Assembly (NCBI RefSeq): GCF_016785085.1
Contig: NZ_JAENHO010000015.1
Location: 62,001 to 126,000, forward strand
DNA: 64,000 nucleotides
Direction of reading: 5' to 3'
From: Paractinoplanes lichenicola
GTDB taxonomy: Bacteria; Actinomycetota; Actinomycetes; Mycobacteriales; Micromonosporaceae
This document shows, in pieces, positions 1-9,629 of this stretch (position 1 is its first letter; each line of letters starts with the position of its first letter). The notes beneath the pieces are model-generated. The model searched no databases, was not told the DNA's origin, and saw only the letters and a program-made list of their open reading frames with translations. Made by a program: the position numbers and the translations under genes.

Positions 1-890
1 AACGCCCCGGCCAGGCACGCGATCGAGTCGGAGTCGCCGGAGGAGGCCGCGCCCCGGCCGAGCACGGCCACCGGCTCGTCGGGCGAGATCAGATAGCAGT
101 AGAGCGCCGTGGCCAGCGCATCCTCGGCGATCCAGCCCTCGCCGGTGGCCAGGCACGGGTCGCCGGCGAAGTTTCCGGCCGCGAGCGCGTCGCGGACCCG
201 GTCGAGGGCGGCGGCCGTCTCGTCCCAGCCCCGCGCGATGAAGTCTTCGGGCGTGGTGGCCCCGGACCGCTGCCACAGGTCGCCGAGCCACTCCTCGCGA
301 TAAATCTTGCGCTGGCTGTCAGCCCGTTCGCGCAGCGCCGCGAGCAGGTCGCCGGGGGCCAGGCCACTGGCGAGCCACCGGCACGCGTACGCGGTCAGTT
401 CGCTCGCGGCCAGCCCGGTGGGGTGGCCGTGGGTGAGCCCGGCCTGCAGCTGGGCCAGCCCGGCGCGCTGGTCCTCGTCGAGGCCGGGGTGCAGGCCGAC
501 GGGGGTGACACGCATGTTGGCCCCGCAGCCCTTGGAGCCGGCCACCGTCGCCTGCTGCCACGGCCGCCCGTCGGTGAGCGCCGCGCACGCCTGCAGGCAG
601 GTGTTGCCGGGCGCGCGGTTGTTGTCGGGACTGATCGCCCAGTCGAGGAAGGCCCGGCGCAGCAGCGGTTCGAGCGCGGCCGGGGTGATTTCGGGTGCGG
701 CCAGCATCGCCTCGCCGACCGCGAGCGCCATCTGGGTGTCGTCGGTGACCAGCGCGGGCCGGCCGGTCAGCTCGCGCGGGCCGCCGGGGCCGTAGCGGGC
801 CACGATCGTGGCGTAGTCCTGAAACTCGGTGGGTTTGCCGAGCGCGTCCCCGTAGGCCAATCCGTAGAGCGATCCCGCGACGTTTTGCAC
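1..890 (-). CDS. ADP-ribosylglycohydrolase family protein (3' end outside window)
   Basis: Read on the minus strand, this open frame runs off the left edge, so the C-terminus is missing. Family members remove ADP-ribose from proteins or small molecules using a two-Mg2+ centre. Seen in order: GDALGKPTE (about residues 14-22), the metal-binding TDDTQM (about 49-54), NNRAPGNTC, a G-CGANMRVTPVG segment, and near the edge SSGDSDSIACLAGA, which matches the second metal-binding DxD region. I start it at GTG 890 because TAGGGT lies 7 nt upstream on the minus strand; an ATG at 911 would add seven residues. The gene is divergent from the LOG-family gene, and the two share promoter bases. Substrate unknown. 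Confidence 0.87.
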   Translation of the reverse strand, partial: MQNVAGSLYGLAYGDALGKPTEFQDYATIVARYGPGGPRELTGRPALVTDDTQMALAVGEAMLAAPEITPAALEPLLRRAFLDWAISPDNNRAPGNTCLQACAALTDGRPWQQATVAGSKGCGANMRVTPVGLHPGLDEDQRAGLAQLQAGLTHGHPTGLAASELTAYACRWLASGLAPGDLLAALRERADSQRKIYREEWLGDLWQRSGATTPEDFIARGWDETAAALDRVRDALAAGNFAGDPCLATGEGWIAEDALATALYCYLISPDEPVAVLGRGAASSGDSDSIACLAGA

Positions 891-896
891 GGTGAC

Positions 897-903
897 TACC
901 CTA
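897..903. promoter_or_regulatory. Overlapping divergent -10 elements (TACCCTA)
   Basis: TACCCT (897-902, plus strand) stands 7 nt before ATG 910, and TAGGGT (903-898, minus strand) stands 7 nt before GTG 890. TANNNT 6-8 nt before a start codon is the usual signature of leaderless actinobacterial promoters. The two hexamers share five base pairs, which suggests one symmetric bidirectional promoter. Inferred from sequence only. Confidence 0.5.
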
Positions 904-909
904 CGTGGC

Positions 910-2124
910 ATGTCCGGCGACCCTCTCCAGCCTGTTCTCGGTGGTCCCGTCCCGTTCGACGCCACCGCCTTCGAGATCGAGTCACGGGCCGAGCTCGACG
1001 TCCACCTGTCCGCCAAATCGCTCAAGGACCTGGTGATCCTCGGGTTGCGGCTCGACCTCGACCCGCCCGTGCTGAGCGACGTCGACGTGACCGGGGCGCT
1101 GTTCGTGGGCTGCCGGCTGGCCGACGACGACGTCGAGATCGACCTGATCCGGCGGGGCGCGCACGTGATCCCGCCGTTCGACGCGCGGCCCTACCCGACC
1201 CACCCGGCGACCCTTTACACGCCCGACGACCTGGCGTTCGGGTTCGCGACCGAGCGGTTCGCCGGCATGTTCGACACGATCGTCTACGACCACTTCGTGC
1301 GGCACGGCGGGGCGACGCCTGACATTCGTGAGGCCATCGCCCAGCGGCTGCACGACGCCGGCATCGACAACGCGCTGGGCAAGGCTCTGGCGGCCTGGGT
1401 CGCCGCGCGCGGCCGGGCCGGGGCGGTCGGCATCATGGGCGGGCACGCGGCGCCGCGCGGTTCGGCGGCGTACCGGATGGCGGCGACGCTGTCGTGGCGG
1501 CTGGCCGCGGCCGGGCGGCTGGTGGTGACCGGTGGCGGCCCGGGCGTGATGGAGGCGGCCAATCTGGGGTCGTATTTCTCGGCCCGTACGGAGGAGGAGC
1601 TCGACGCCGCGATCGGCGAGCTGTCGGCCGCGCCCCACTTCGCCGACCACGACCCGTACACGGCGGCCGCCCTGGCCGTACGCGCGCACTACCCCGCGCC
1701 ACCCGATCTGCGGCACGGCGGGCTGGCCCTGCCGACGTGGCTCTACGGGCACGAGCCGGCCAACCTGTTCGCCGGTCAGATCGGCAAGTACTTCTCCAAC
1801 GCCGTACGGGAGGATTCGATTCTTCGCCTCTCGCGGGGCGGCATCGTGTTCGCGCCCGGATGGGCCGGCACGGTGCAGGAGATCTTCCAGGCCGCGACGA
1901 AGACCTTCTACCAGACCGACGGGCCGTCCGGCGCGTTCGTGTTCCTGGGCGTCGAGCACTGGCGGCAGTTGCCGGTGGAGGAGCTGCTGCGTCCGTTGCT
2001 GGCCAAGAGCCCGTACGGGGATCAGTCGAACCTGGTCGTGGTCACCGACTCGCTGGACGAGGCGATGGCCGCGCTGGCCCACGAGTCAGGCGACATGCAC
2101 TCGCCGCCAGTTGGTCACCGGTAG
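910..2124 (+). CDS. LOG-family Rossmann-fold nucleotide-binding protein
   Basis: A 404-residue protein. Its middle and C-terminal part shows the LOG (so-called lysine decarboxylase) fold: GIMGGHAAPRGS, then VVTGGGPGVMEAAN, then P316-GWAGTVQE-324, a variant of the PGGxGTxxE signature in which the second Gly is Trp. Some LOG proteins are phosphoribohydrolases that release cytokinin-like bases from nucleotides; others are uncharacterised. The roughly 170-residue N-terminal extension and the altered signature set this one apart from small LOG enzymes, so I do not claim that activity. ATG 910 is preferred over GTG 892 because TACCCT ends 7 nt before it. The last 39 bp overlap the convergent gene at 2086-2643. 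Confidence 0.75.
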   Translation: MSGDPLQPVLGGPVPFDATAFEIESRAELDVHLSAKSLKDLVILGLRLDLDPPVLSDVDVTGALFVGCRLADDDVEIDLIRRGAHVIPPFDARPYPTHPATLYTPDDLAFGFATERFAGMFDTIVYDHFVRHGGATPDIREAIAQRLHDAGIDNALGKALAAWVAARGRAGAVGIMGGHAAPRGSAAYRMAATLSWRLAAAGRLVVTGGGPGVMEAANLGSYFSARTEEELDAAIGELSAAPHFADHDPYTAAALAVRAHYPAPPDLRHGGLALPTWLYGHEPANLFAGQIGKYFSNAVREDSILRLSRGGIVFAPGWAGTVQEIFQAATKTFYQTDGPSGAFVFLGVEHWRQLPVEELLRPLLAKSPYGDQSNLVVVTDSLDEAMAALAHESGDMHSPPVGHR

Positions 2125-2643
2125 CTCGGTCTCGGGCACGTCGTTGATGCCGTTCTCGTCCATCGCGTTGTAGATCGCCAGCCGCGCGCCGTCGAACAGG
2201 AACTCGACGGCGTGCAGCACGCGGGGCCGCCACTCGGCCACCGTGACCAGCTCGATGATGTTGACCGCGCGCAGCACGCACCCGCGGGCGTGCCGCAGGG
2301 CGGCGTGCGGGTCGGGGCGCCAGTCGAAGTGCTCGTACCAGTCGATCGGGACGTTGAGGTCGATCTTGTCCCAGGTGATGGCGCATTCGTCGAACTTACG
2401 ATGCGTAATCTCGACGTGCGTTGTTCCAAAGTCGAGGATCACCGGGCCGTCCGCGAACCAGCCGCGCTCGGCCATGTCCCACATCAGCCAGCTCGAGCGC
2501 AGCTTCCGCCCGATGAGCCGCACAAACCTCGTGCGATGGACGGCCGCGAGCGCGTCGGCATCATGGTGCCACTCGGGTTCGTAACCCTCGATGCCGAGCA
2601 CGATCTTGATCCTCCTCACCGGGGAAGGATCGATCGTATACAT
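2086..2643 (-). CDS. Conserved-looking hypothetical protein, 185 aa
   Basis: Not recognised. The protein is soluble, rich in Trp, His and Asp, with no signal peptide or membrane segment. It has even, non-repetitive composition and high third-position GC, so it looks like a genuine gene. Its 3' end overlaps the convergent LOG-family gene by 39 bp, and it stands 69 bp beyond the fba stop codon. Several aromatic and acidic stretches (for example WYEHFDWRPDPH) suggest a compact alpha/beta domain, but I cannot name a family. Confidence 0.6.
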   Translation of the reverse strand: MYTIDPSPVRRIKIVLGIEGYEPEWHHDADALAAVHRTRFVRLIGRKLRSSWLMWDMAERGWFADGPVILDFGTTHVEITHRKFDECAITWDKIDLNVPIDWYEHFDWRPDPHAALRHARGCVLRAVNIIELVTVAEWRPRVLHAVEFLFDGARLAIYNAMDENGINDVPETELPVTNWRRVHVA

Positions 2644-2670
2644 ACCTCTGAGTAACCCGGCAACACGAAG

Positions 2671-2702
2671 ACGGCCGGTCCCCCGTCGTGGGGACCGGCC
2701 GT
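2671..2702 (-). terminator. Hairpin terminator after fba
   Basis: A perfect 13-bp inverted repeat (2671-2683 and 2690-2702) with a 6-nt loop sits 10 bp beyond the fba stop. No clear U-run follows on the minus strand, as is common in high-GC actinobacteria. Confidence 0.75.
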
Positions 2703-2712
2703 CACCGAGTGA

Positions 2713-3738
<1,026 letters not shown>

Positions 3739-3909
3739 CGGTGCGCTCCTTGCTCGTTGCTTGGCTTTCGACTGCCGGAGACAGAGGGCAGGACCGCGCT
3801 GTCCTCCAGCACGCAAGTATTCCGTAGCCGTTCCGACGATGGGAAATCACCCCGCAACCTTCCAAGGAATCCGGCGCATAGGACATAGAGGGCGATTTAC
3901 GCTCCGAGC

Positions 3910-5469
3910 ATGCAACCTCTCGCCCGCGCGCTCACGGTCGCCGTCCTGCTGGTGCTGCTGCCGATGACGCCGGCCTCGGCCGCGCCCGCCCCCACGGCCG
4001 AGCCGCACGTCGGCCAGGTCACTCTGGCCCCGGGCGGCCCCGAGAAGGAGGCACTGCTCTGGGTGCGCGTGAGCGATGTGACGCAAGGGCAGAAAGAACG
4101 CCTGGAACTGACCGTCGACCTGGGCACGGCCACGACCTTCGCCGAGGTCGAGGTGTCGCCGAGCGGCATCCTCACGTCCGGCGAGCCCGCCGCCGAGGTG
4201 GTCGAAGTGGACGAGGAGGAGCCCTGCCGCCGTACGGGTGGGAAGGTTTTGTGCTCGTGGGACCTGGTGTTCTCGTCGGCCGGCCTGTTCGCCGTCCCCG
4301 CCCTGCTCGCGGTGACGCCCAAGAAGACCGCGAAGACCGGTGACAGCGCCGTCGTGACGGTGACCGCGAAACTCGGCGCCGGGGCGGCCGGCACGTCGAC
4401 GTCGGAGTTCCGGGTCGGCGAGGGCGTCGACCTCGTGGCGGGCGAGGACCGGGAGCTGAAGGCGGCTCCGGGCAAGCCGGTCACGTTCGCGCCGGCGGTC
4501 CGCAACGGCGGCGCGATCCCGGTCGCCGGTGTCGCCCTCGTGATCGACGCCAACCCCCAGCTGCTCGGCAAGTCGTCCTTCGGCAACTGCCGCTACGGCG
4601 TCGCGCTGATCTGCACGTTCGACACGACGCTGGCCGCGAACACCACCTACGCCCCGGCCAAGGCCCTGACGCTGCGCTCCCCGGCCGACACCGTCCCCGG
4701 CAGCATGGCCCGGACGACGTACGCGTGGATCACCAAGACGGAGTTCGACGAGTCACCCTGGATCGACTACGGCACTCCCGGCACGGGCGCCCCGCTCACC
4801 CTGCAGGCGCTGGCCGCCGCCCAGGACGATCAACCCCAGGCCGACGTACGCCCGGACAACAACTACAGCTTCGTGACGTTCACGGTCACCGGGAAACGGC
4901 GGCCCTCGCTCGCGGCGGCCGGGCTCCGGCGTACGGCCGCGGTCGGTGACCAACTGACCCTCTCGCCCGGCTTTACGAACTTCGGGCCGGGCACGCTGCG
5001 TCCGTCCCTGTTCTCCAACAACCGCCTGGTCGTCACCATGCGGATGCCCAGCAACGTCGAGCGGAGCTCCGCGCCCGACTTCTGCTTCCCCGGCAAGACC
5101 CCGGAAGTGCTGTACTGCTTGCTCCTGGACGACGTCGGCGCCGGGCAGCGAACAAGCTTCCCGATCGGCCTGACGGTCACCGGGCCGTGCAGCGATCCCG
5201 GCCGGGTCGAGGTGCCCGAGCGGCTGGCCGACGCCGACGGGAACGTCCCGCGGGCCCGCAGCGTCGCCTCGCTGACCGTCAACGTGACCGGCGCGCAGTG
5301 CGTGGCGCTGCCGATCACCGGGCCGCGCGTGGGGTGGACGGCGCTGACGGGTCTGTTGCTGCTCGTGACGGGAATGGTGCTGACCGTACTGGGCGTCCGG
5401 CGGCCGTTTTGCGAGCATGCTGGTGGGGCAAGTTGCCCGGACCGCGATCGGAAGGACGCACCCCAATGA
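3910..5469 (+). CDS. Secreted surface protein with LPITG cell-wall sorting signal
   Basis: A 519-residue exported protein. Residues 1-25 form a signal peptide ending ASAA. The body is Thr/Val-rich and looks like beta-sandwich (DUF11-like) repeats, with paired cysteines, for example around C-FPGKTPEVLYC. The end reads LPITG (467-471), a hydrophobic segment (about 475-496), then RR and a Cys-containing tail: the tripartite sortase sorting signal. Covalent attachment to peptidoglycan by a sortase is therefore expected; no sortase lies in this window. TACGCT ends 6 nt before ATG 3910, so the transcript may be leaderless. Its stop codon overlaps the start of the next small gene (ATGA). Function unknown. 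Confidence 0.85.
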   Translation: MQPLARALTVAVLLVLLPMTPASAAPAPTAEPHVGQVTLAPGGPEKEALLWVRVSDVTQGQKERLELTVDLGTATTFAEVEVSPSGILTSGEPAAEVVEVDEEEPCRRTGGKVLCSWDLVFSSAGLFAVPALLAVTPKKTAKTGDSAVVTVTAKLGAGAAGTSTSEFRVGEGVDLVAGEDRELKAAPGKPVTFAPAVRNGGAIPVAGVALVIDANPQLLGKSSFGNCRYGVALICTFDTTLAANTTYAPAKALTLRSPADTVPGSMARTTYAWITKTEFDESPWIDYGTPGTGAPLTLQALAAAQDDQPQADVRPDNNYSFVTFTVTGKRRPSLAAAGLRRTAAVGDQLTLSPGFTNFGPGTLRPSLFSNNRLVVTMRMPSNVERSSAPDFCFPGKTPEVLYCLLLDDVGAGQRTSFPIGLTVTGPCSDPGRVEVPERLADADGNVPRARSVASLTVNVTGAQCVALPITGPRVGWTALTGLLLLVTGMVLTVLGVRRPFCEHAGGASCPDRDRKDAPQ

Positions 5470-5648
5470 CGCAGCCGCGGAACGTCGGTCTGGAGACACC
5501 CGAGGCGGACGCCGCCGAGCAGTGGACCGATGTGGTTCCCGACGACGACTATCGCGCCTCGGGCCGGGGCGAGTCGAGCATCGAGACGCCCGAGTGGGAC
5601 GCGCAGGAGCAGAGCGAGATCGTCCGGGACGACGACGAGTACCGCTGA
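5466..5648 (+). CDS. Small acidic protein of two 22-residue repeats
   Basis: A 60-residue protein starting inside the stop codon of the surface-protein gene (ATGA, 5466-5469), with GGAAGGA about 10 nt upstream, so translation is probably coupled. It consists of two similar 22-residue units, L9-R30 and I39-R60, each of the form (L/I)ETPE-DA-EQ ending in DDD-YR or DDDEYR. It is strongly acidic, has no signal peptide and is probably cytoplasmic. I know no function. The coupling suggests it is made together with the LPITG protein, though the two would sit on opposite sides of the membrane. Confidence 0.8.
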   Translation: MTQPRNVGLETPEADAAEQWTDVVPDDDYRASGRGESSIETPEWDAQEQSEIVRDDDEYR

Positions 5649-5691
5649 TATTCGGTGCCCAAGATCGGGGCGAGCGCCCATCATCTAGGGC

Positions 5692-7059
5692 GTGCTGCTC
5701 ACCCTGACGACCACGCGCCGACCGGCCACCGACCTCGGTTACCTGCTGGTCAAGCATCCTGACCGGGTGCACTCGTTCGACGTGCCGACCGGCACGGCGT
5801 ACGTGCTGTATCCCGAGGCGACCGAGGAACGGTGCACGGCGGCGCTGCTGCTCGACGTCGACCCGCAGCGATTGCGGGGCCGGCAGGACGCGTTCGAGCT
5901 GGGCCAGTTCGTCAACGACCGGCCGTACGCCGCCTCCAGCCTGCTCGCGAGCGCGCTGGCCAAGGTGTTCCGCAGTGCGCTGCGCGGCGCCTCCAAGGAC
6001 CGCCCCGAGCTGGTCGGCACTCCCCTGCCGTTGCAGATCCGGGTGCCGGTGCTGCGCGGTTCGGCCGAGCTCGCGGCGCAGCTGTTCGAGCCGCTCGGCT
6101 GGTCCGTGACGGCCACGCCGATCCCGCTCGAGCCCGCCCTGGGTGGCGAGAGCCGCTACGTCGATCTCGAGCTGAGCGGCGAGGTCACGCTGGCCGCGGC
6201 CCTCAACCACCTGTACGTCCTGCTGCCCGTGCTCGACGACGCCAAGCACTACTGGGTGGCGCCCGACGAGATCGAGAAGCTGCTGCGCTCGGGTGCGGGC
6301 TGGCTCGCCGAGCACCCCAAAAAAGTGCTGATCGCCCGGCGCTACCTGGCCCACAAGCGCTCGCTGGCCGCCACGGCCCTGCAGCAGCTCGAGGGCGAGG
6401 AGGCCGAGGAGCCGCCCGCCGAGGAAGATGCGGAACTTCCCGTCGTACGCCGGCAGTCGCTCGCCGAGCAGCGGCGTGAGGCGGTGCTGGCCGCCCTGAC
6501 CGAGGTCGGCGCGACCCGCGTGCTCGACCTGGGCTGTGGCGGCGGCGCGCTGCTGACCGCTCTGCTCGAGGAGCGGCGCTACACCGAGATCGTCGGCACC
6601 GACGTCTCCGCCCGGGCGCTCGAGATCGCGGCCCGCAAGCTGCGCCTCGACCGGCTGCCCGAGCGGCAGCGCGACCGGCTCAAGCTGTGGCAGTCCGCGC
6701 TGACCTACCGCGACGACCGGCTGCGGGGCTACGACGCGGCCGTGCTGATGGAGGTCATCGAGCATGTCGACCCGCCGCGGCTGCCCGCGCTGGAGTCGAG
6801 CGTCTTCGGCCACGCGCACCCCGGCACGGTCGTCGTGACCACGCCGAACGCCGAATACAACGTCAACTACGAGGGGCTGACCGGCATGCGTCACTCGGAC
6901 CACCGCTTCGAGTGGACCCGGGCCGAGTTCGCCGACTGGGCCGCCCGCGTCGGTTCGACGTACGGCTATGCGGTCTCTTTGCGTCCCGTCGGCGAGGACT
7001 CCTCGCTAGGCTCCCCGACCCAGCTCGCCCTGTTCACGACGGAGGTGTCCGCCACATGA
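5692..7059 (+). CDS. hen1: 3' terminal RNA ribose 2'-O-methyltransferase Hen1
   Basis: Bacterial Hen1 methylates the 2'-OH of the 3' end of cut RNA before sealing, so the repaired site resists a second cleavage. The 455-residue length fits. Residues 1 to about 240 are the bacterial Hen1 N-terminal domain (begins MLLTLTTTRRPATDLGYLL). The C-terminal half is a SAM methyltransferase with D279-LGCGGG and the metal-binding E354-VIEH-358 typical of Hen1. GTG 5692 is the start. The stop overlaps the Pnkp start (ATGA, 7056-7059), forming the classical Hen1-Pnkp RNA repair operon. Confidence 0.95.
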   Translation: MLLTLTTTRRPATDLGYLLVKHPDRVHSFDVPTGTAYVLYPEATEERCTAALLLDVDPQRLRGRQDAFELGQFVNDRPYAASSLLASALAKVFRSALRGASKDRPELVGTPLPLQIRVPVLRGSAELAAQLFEPLGWSVTATPIPLEPALGGESRYVDLELSGEVTLAAALNHLYVLLPVLDDAKHYWVAPDEIEKLLRSGAGWLAEHPKKVLIARRYLAHKRSLAATALQQLEGEEAEEPPAEEDAELPVVRRQSLAEQRREAVLAALTEVGATRVLDLGCGGGALLTALLEERRYTEIVGTDVSARALEIAARKLRLDRLPERQRDRLKLWQSALTYRDDRLRGYDAAVLMEVIEHVDPPRLPALESSVFGHAHPGTVVVTTPNAEYNVNYEGLTGMRHSDHRFEWTRAEFADWAARVGSTYGYAVSLRPVGEDSSLGSPTQLALFTTEVSAT

Positions 7060-9542
7060 TCGAGATCCCCGAGCTCGCGCTCGTCGCCCTGGTCGGCATC
7101 TCCGGATCGGGAAAATCAACCTTCGCCCGTACGCATTTCCGCCCGACCCAGGTGCTGTCGTCCGACTTCTTCCGCGGGCTGATCGCCGACGACGAGAACG
7201 ACCAGTCCGCGTCGGCCGAGGCCTTCGACGCGCTGCACTACGTCGCTGGCAAGCGCCTCGCGGCCGGCCGGCTGACCGTGGTCGACGCGACCAACCTGCA
7301 GAAGCACGGCCGGGCCGAGCTGGTGCGGGTGGCCCGCGAGCACGACGTGCTTCCGGTGGCGATCGTCCTCGACGTGCCCGAGGCGCTGGCCTGGGAGCGC
7401 ACCGAGGCCCGCAGCGACCGCGACTTCGGCCGCCCGGTGATCACCCGCATGCATCGTGACCTGCGCCGATCCGTGGGCGCGCTGGCCCGCGAGGGTTTCC
7501 GCAAGGTGCACGTGCTGCGCGGGCCGGAGGCGATCGCGGCCACCGAGATCCGATACGAGCGCCTGTTCAACGACAAGCGGGATGTGACCGGCCCGTTCGA
7601 CATCATCGGCGACGTGCACGGTTGCCGGGCCGAGCTCGAGACCCTGCTCGAGCGGCTCGGCTACACCCTCGTCCGGGACTCCGAGTCGCGCCCGGTCGAC
7701 GCCGTGCACCCCTCGCGAACCGCGATCTTCGTCGGCGACCTGGTCGACCGTGGGCCCGACTCGCCGGGTGTGCTGCGCCTGGTGATGGGCATGGTCGCGA
7801 GCGGGAACGCGTTGTGCGTGCCCGGCAACCACGAGCAGAAGCTGGCCCGCAAGCTCAACGGGCGCAACGTGCAGCTCACCCACGGGCTGCCGGAGACCCT
7901 CGAGCAGCTGGCGGCCGAGGAGCCCGCCTTCGTCGAGTCCGTCAAGACCTTCATCGAGGGCCTGGTCAGCCACTACGTGCTCGACGGGGGCGACCTCGTG
8001 GTGGCCCACGCCGGGCTCAAGGAGGCGTATCACGGGCGGGCCTCGGGCCGGGTGCGCAGCTTCGCGCTCTACGGGGAGACGACCGGCGAGACCGACGAGT
8101 ACGGGCTGCCGGTGCGCTACCCGTGGGCGCGCGACTACCGGGGTTCGGCCGCCGTCGTCTACGGGCACGTGCCGACCCCGAAGCCGGAGTGGATCAACAA
8201 CACGATCTGCCTCGACACCGGTTGCGTCTTCGGTGGCTCGCTGACGGCGCTGCGCTGGCCGACGCGCGAGCTGGTCTCCGTGCCGGCCGCCCGGGAGTAC
8301 TACGCGCCGGTGCGGCCGCTCTCCCCTCCCGTACGCCCGGATTCCGAACTGGACATCAAGGACGTCACCGGTCGTCGGCACCTCGACTACGGCTACGGCC
8401 GGGTGACCGTGGCCGCCGAGAACTCGGCCGCCGCGCTCGAGGTGATGAGCCGGTTCGCCCTCGACCCGGCGACCCTGGCCTGGTTGCCGCCGACGATGGC
8501 GCCCTGCTCGACGTCGACGCTCGACGGCTATCTCGAGCACCCGGCGACGGCGTTCGACGACATGCGCTCGGCGGGCGTGGCCAAGGTCGTGTGCGAGGAG
8601 AAGCACATGGGCTCCCGGGCGGTCGTCCGCGTCTCGCGCTCCGGTGCCCGGGATGCGATCTGGACCCGTACGGGCAGGCCCTTCTTCGGACCGGAGCTCG
8701 ACGAGCCGCTGCTGGCCCGGGTGCGCGCCGCCTGCTCCGGTCTGTTCGACGAGCTCGCGACCGACTGGCTGCTGATCGACGCCGAGCTGCTGCCGTGGTC
8801 GGCCAAGGCGGCGGGGCTGATCCGCGACCGGTATGCCGGGGTGGGCGCCGCCGGACGGGCCGCGCTGCCGGCCGCGCTCGGCGTCGTCGACCAGGTCGCC
8901 GCGCGGGGGCTCGACGTGGCCGGACTGCGCGATCGGCTGGCGCTGCGGTCGGCCGAGATCGACGGCTACTCGGCGGCGTACCGGTCGTACGTGCGGCCGA
9001 CCGAGGGGCTCGACGGGGTCACGCTGGCCCCGTTCGCCGTGCTGGCCGGCGACGGGATCTCGTACGCGGATCGCGACCACGGCTGGCACCTGGCCCTGGC
9101 CGACCGGCTGGTGGCGACCGACCCCGAGCTGTTCACCCCGACCCGCCGCATGATCGTCGACCTGGGTGACCCGGCGTCGGAGGCGGCCGCGACTTCGTGG
9201 TGGCTCGAACTGACCGCGACCGGTGGCGAGGGCATGGTGGTCAAGCCGTGGGCCGGGCTCTCCGCTACCGACAGTCGCGGCCGGCTCGTCCAGCCCGGCG
9301 TGAAGTGCCGCGGCCGCGAATACCTGCGGATCATCTACGGCCCCGAATACACCCGGCCCGAGCAGCTCGACCGGCTGCGCCGGCGCAACCTCGGGCGTAA
9401 GCGGAACATGGCCCTGCGTGAGCACGGGATGGGGCTGGCCGCCCTGGACCGGCTCGCCGAGGGGGCGCCGCTGTGGCGCATCCACGAGGTGGTCTTCGCG
9501 ATTCTGGCGACCGAGTCGGAGCCGGTGGACCCCCGGCTGTGA
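7056..9542 (+). CDS. pnkp: Polynucleotide kinase-phosphatase Pnkp (RNA end healing and sealing)
   Basis: An 828-residue three-module enzyme: 5'-OH kinase, 2',3'-phosphatase and ligase-type adenylyltransferase. The kinase P-loop is G14-ISGSGKST-22. The metallophosphoesterase module begins around D186-VHG and continues with GDLVDRG, PGNHE, AHAGL and GH motifs. The nucleotidyltransferase lysine is K516 in EEKHMGSR, with GMVVKPW as a later ligase motif. Together with Hen1 it repairs RNAs such as tRNAs cut by ribotoxins. The start overlaps the hen1 stop, implying co-translation. All catalytic motifs look intact. Confidence 0.95.
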   Translation: MIEIPELALVALVGISGSGKSTFARTHFRPTQVLSSDFFRGLIADDENDQSASAEAFDALHYVAGKRLAAGRLTVVDATNLQKHGRAELVRVAREHDVLPVAIVLDVPEALAWERTEARSDRDFGRPVITRMHRDLRRSVGALAREGFRKVHVLRGPEAIAATEIRYERLFNDKRDVTGPFDIIGDVHGCRAELETLLERLGYTLVRDSESRPVDAVHPSRTAIFVGDLVDRGPDSPGVLRLVMGMVASGNALCVPGNHEQKLARKLNGRNVQLTHGLPETLEQLAAEEPAFVESVKTFIEGLVSHYVLDGGDLVVAHAGLKEAYHGRASGRVRSFALYGETTGETDEYGLPVRYPWARDYRGSAAVVYGHVPTPKPEWINNTICLDTGCVFGGSLTALRWPTRELVSVPAAREYYAPVRPLSPPVRPDSELDIKDVTGRRHLDYGYGRVTVAAENSAAALEVMSRFALDPATLAWLPPTMAPCSTSTLDGYLEHPATAFDDMRSAGVAKVVCEEKHMGSRAVVRVSRSGARDAIWTRTGRPFFGPELDEPLLARVRAACSGLFDELATDWLLIDAELLPWSAKAAGLIRDRYAGVGAAGRAALPAALGVVDQVAARGLDVAGLRDRLALRSAEIDGYSAAYRSYVRPTEGLDGVTLAPFAVLAGDGISYADRDHGWHLALADRLVATDPELFTPTRRMIVDLGDPASEAAATSWWLELTATGGEGMVVKPWAGLSATDSRGRLVQPGVKCRGREYLRIIYGPEYTRPEQLDRLRRRNLGRKRNMALREHGMGLAALDRLAEGAPLWRIHEVVFAILATESEPVDPRL

Positions 9543-9629
9543 TCCTTTCGGCCGGGTCTTCGCTCACAAACGGCTCTCACAACAATCAGACACGAAAGGC
9601 GTAGGAATCTGGCGGTACCCTGACTCCTC

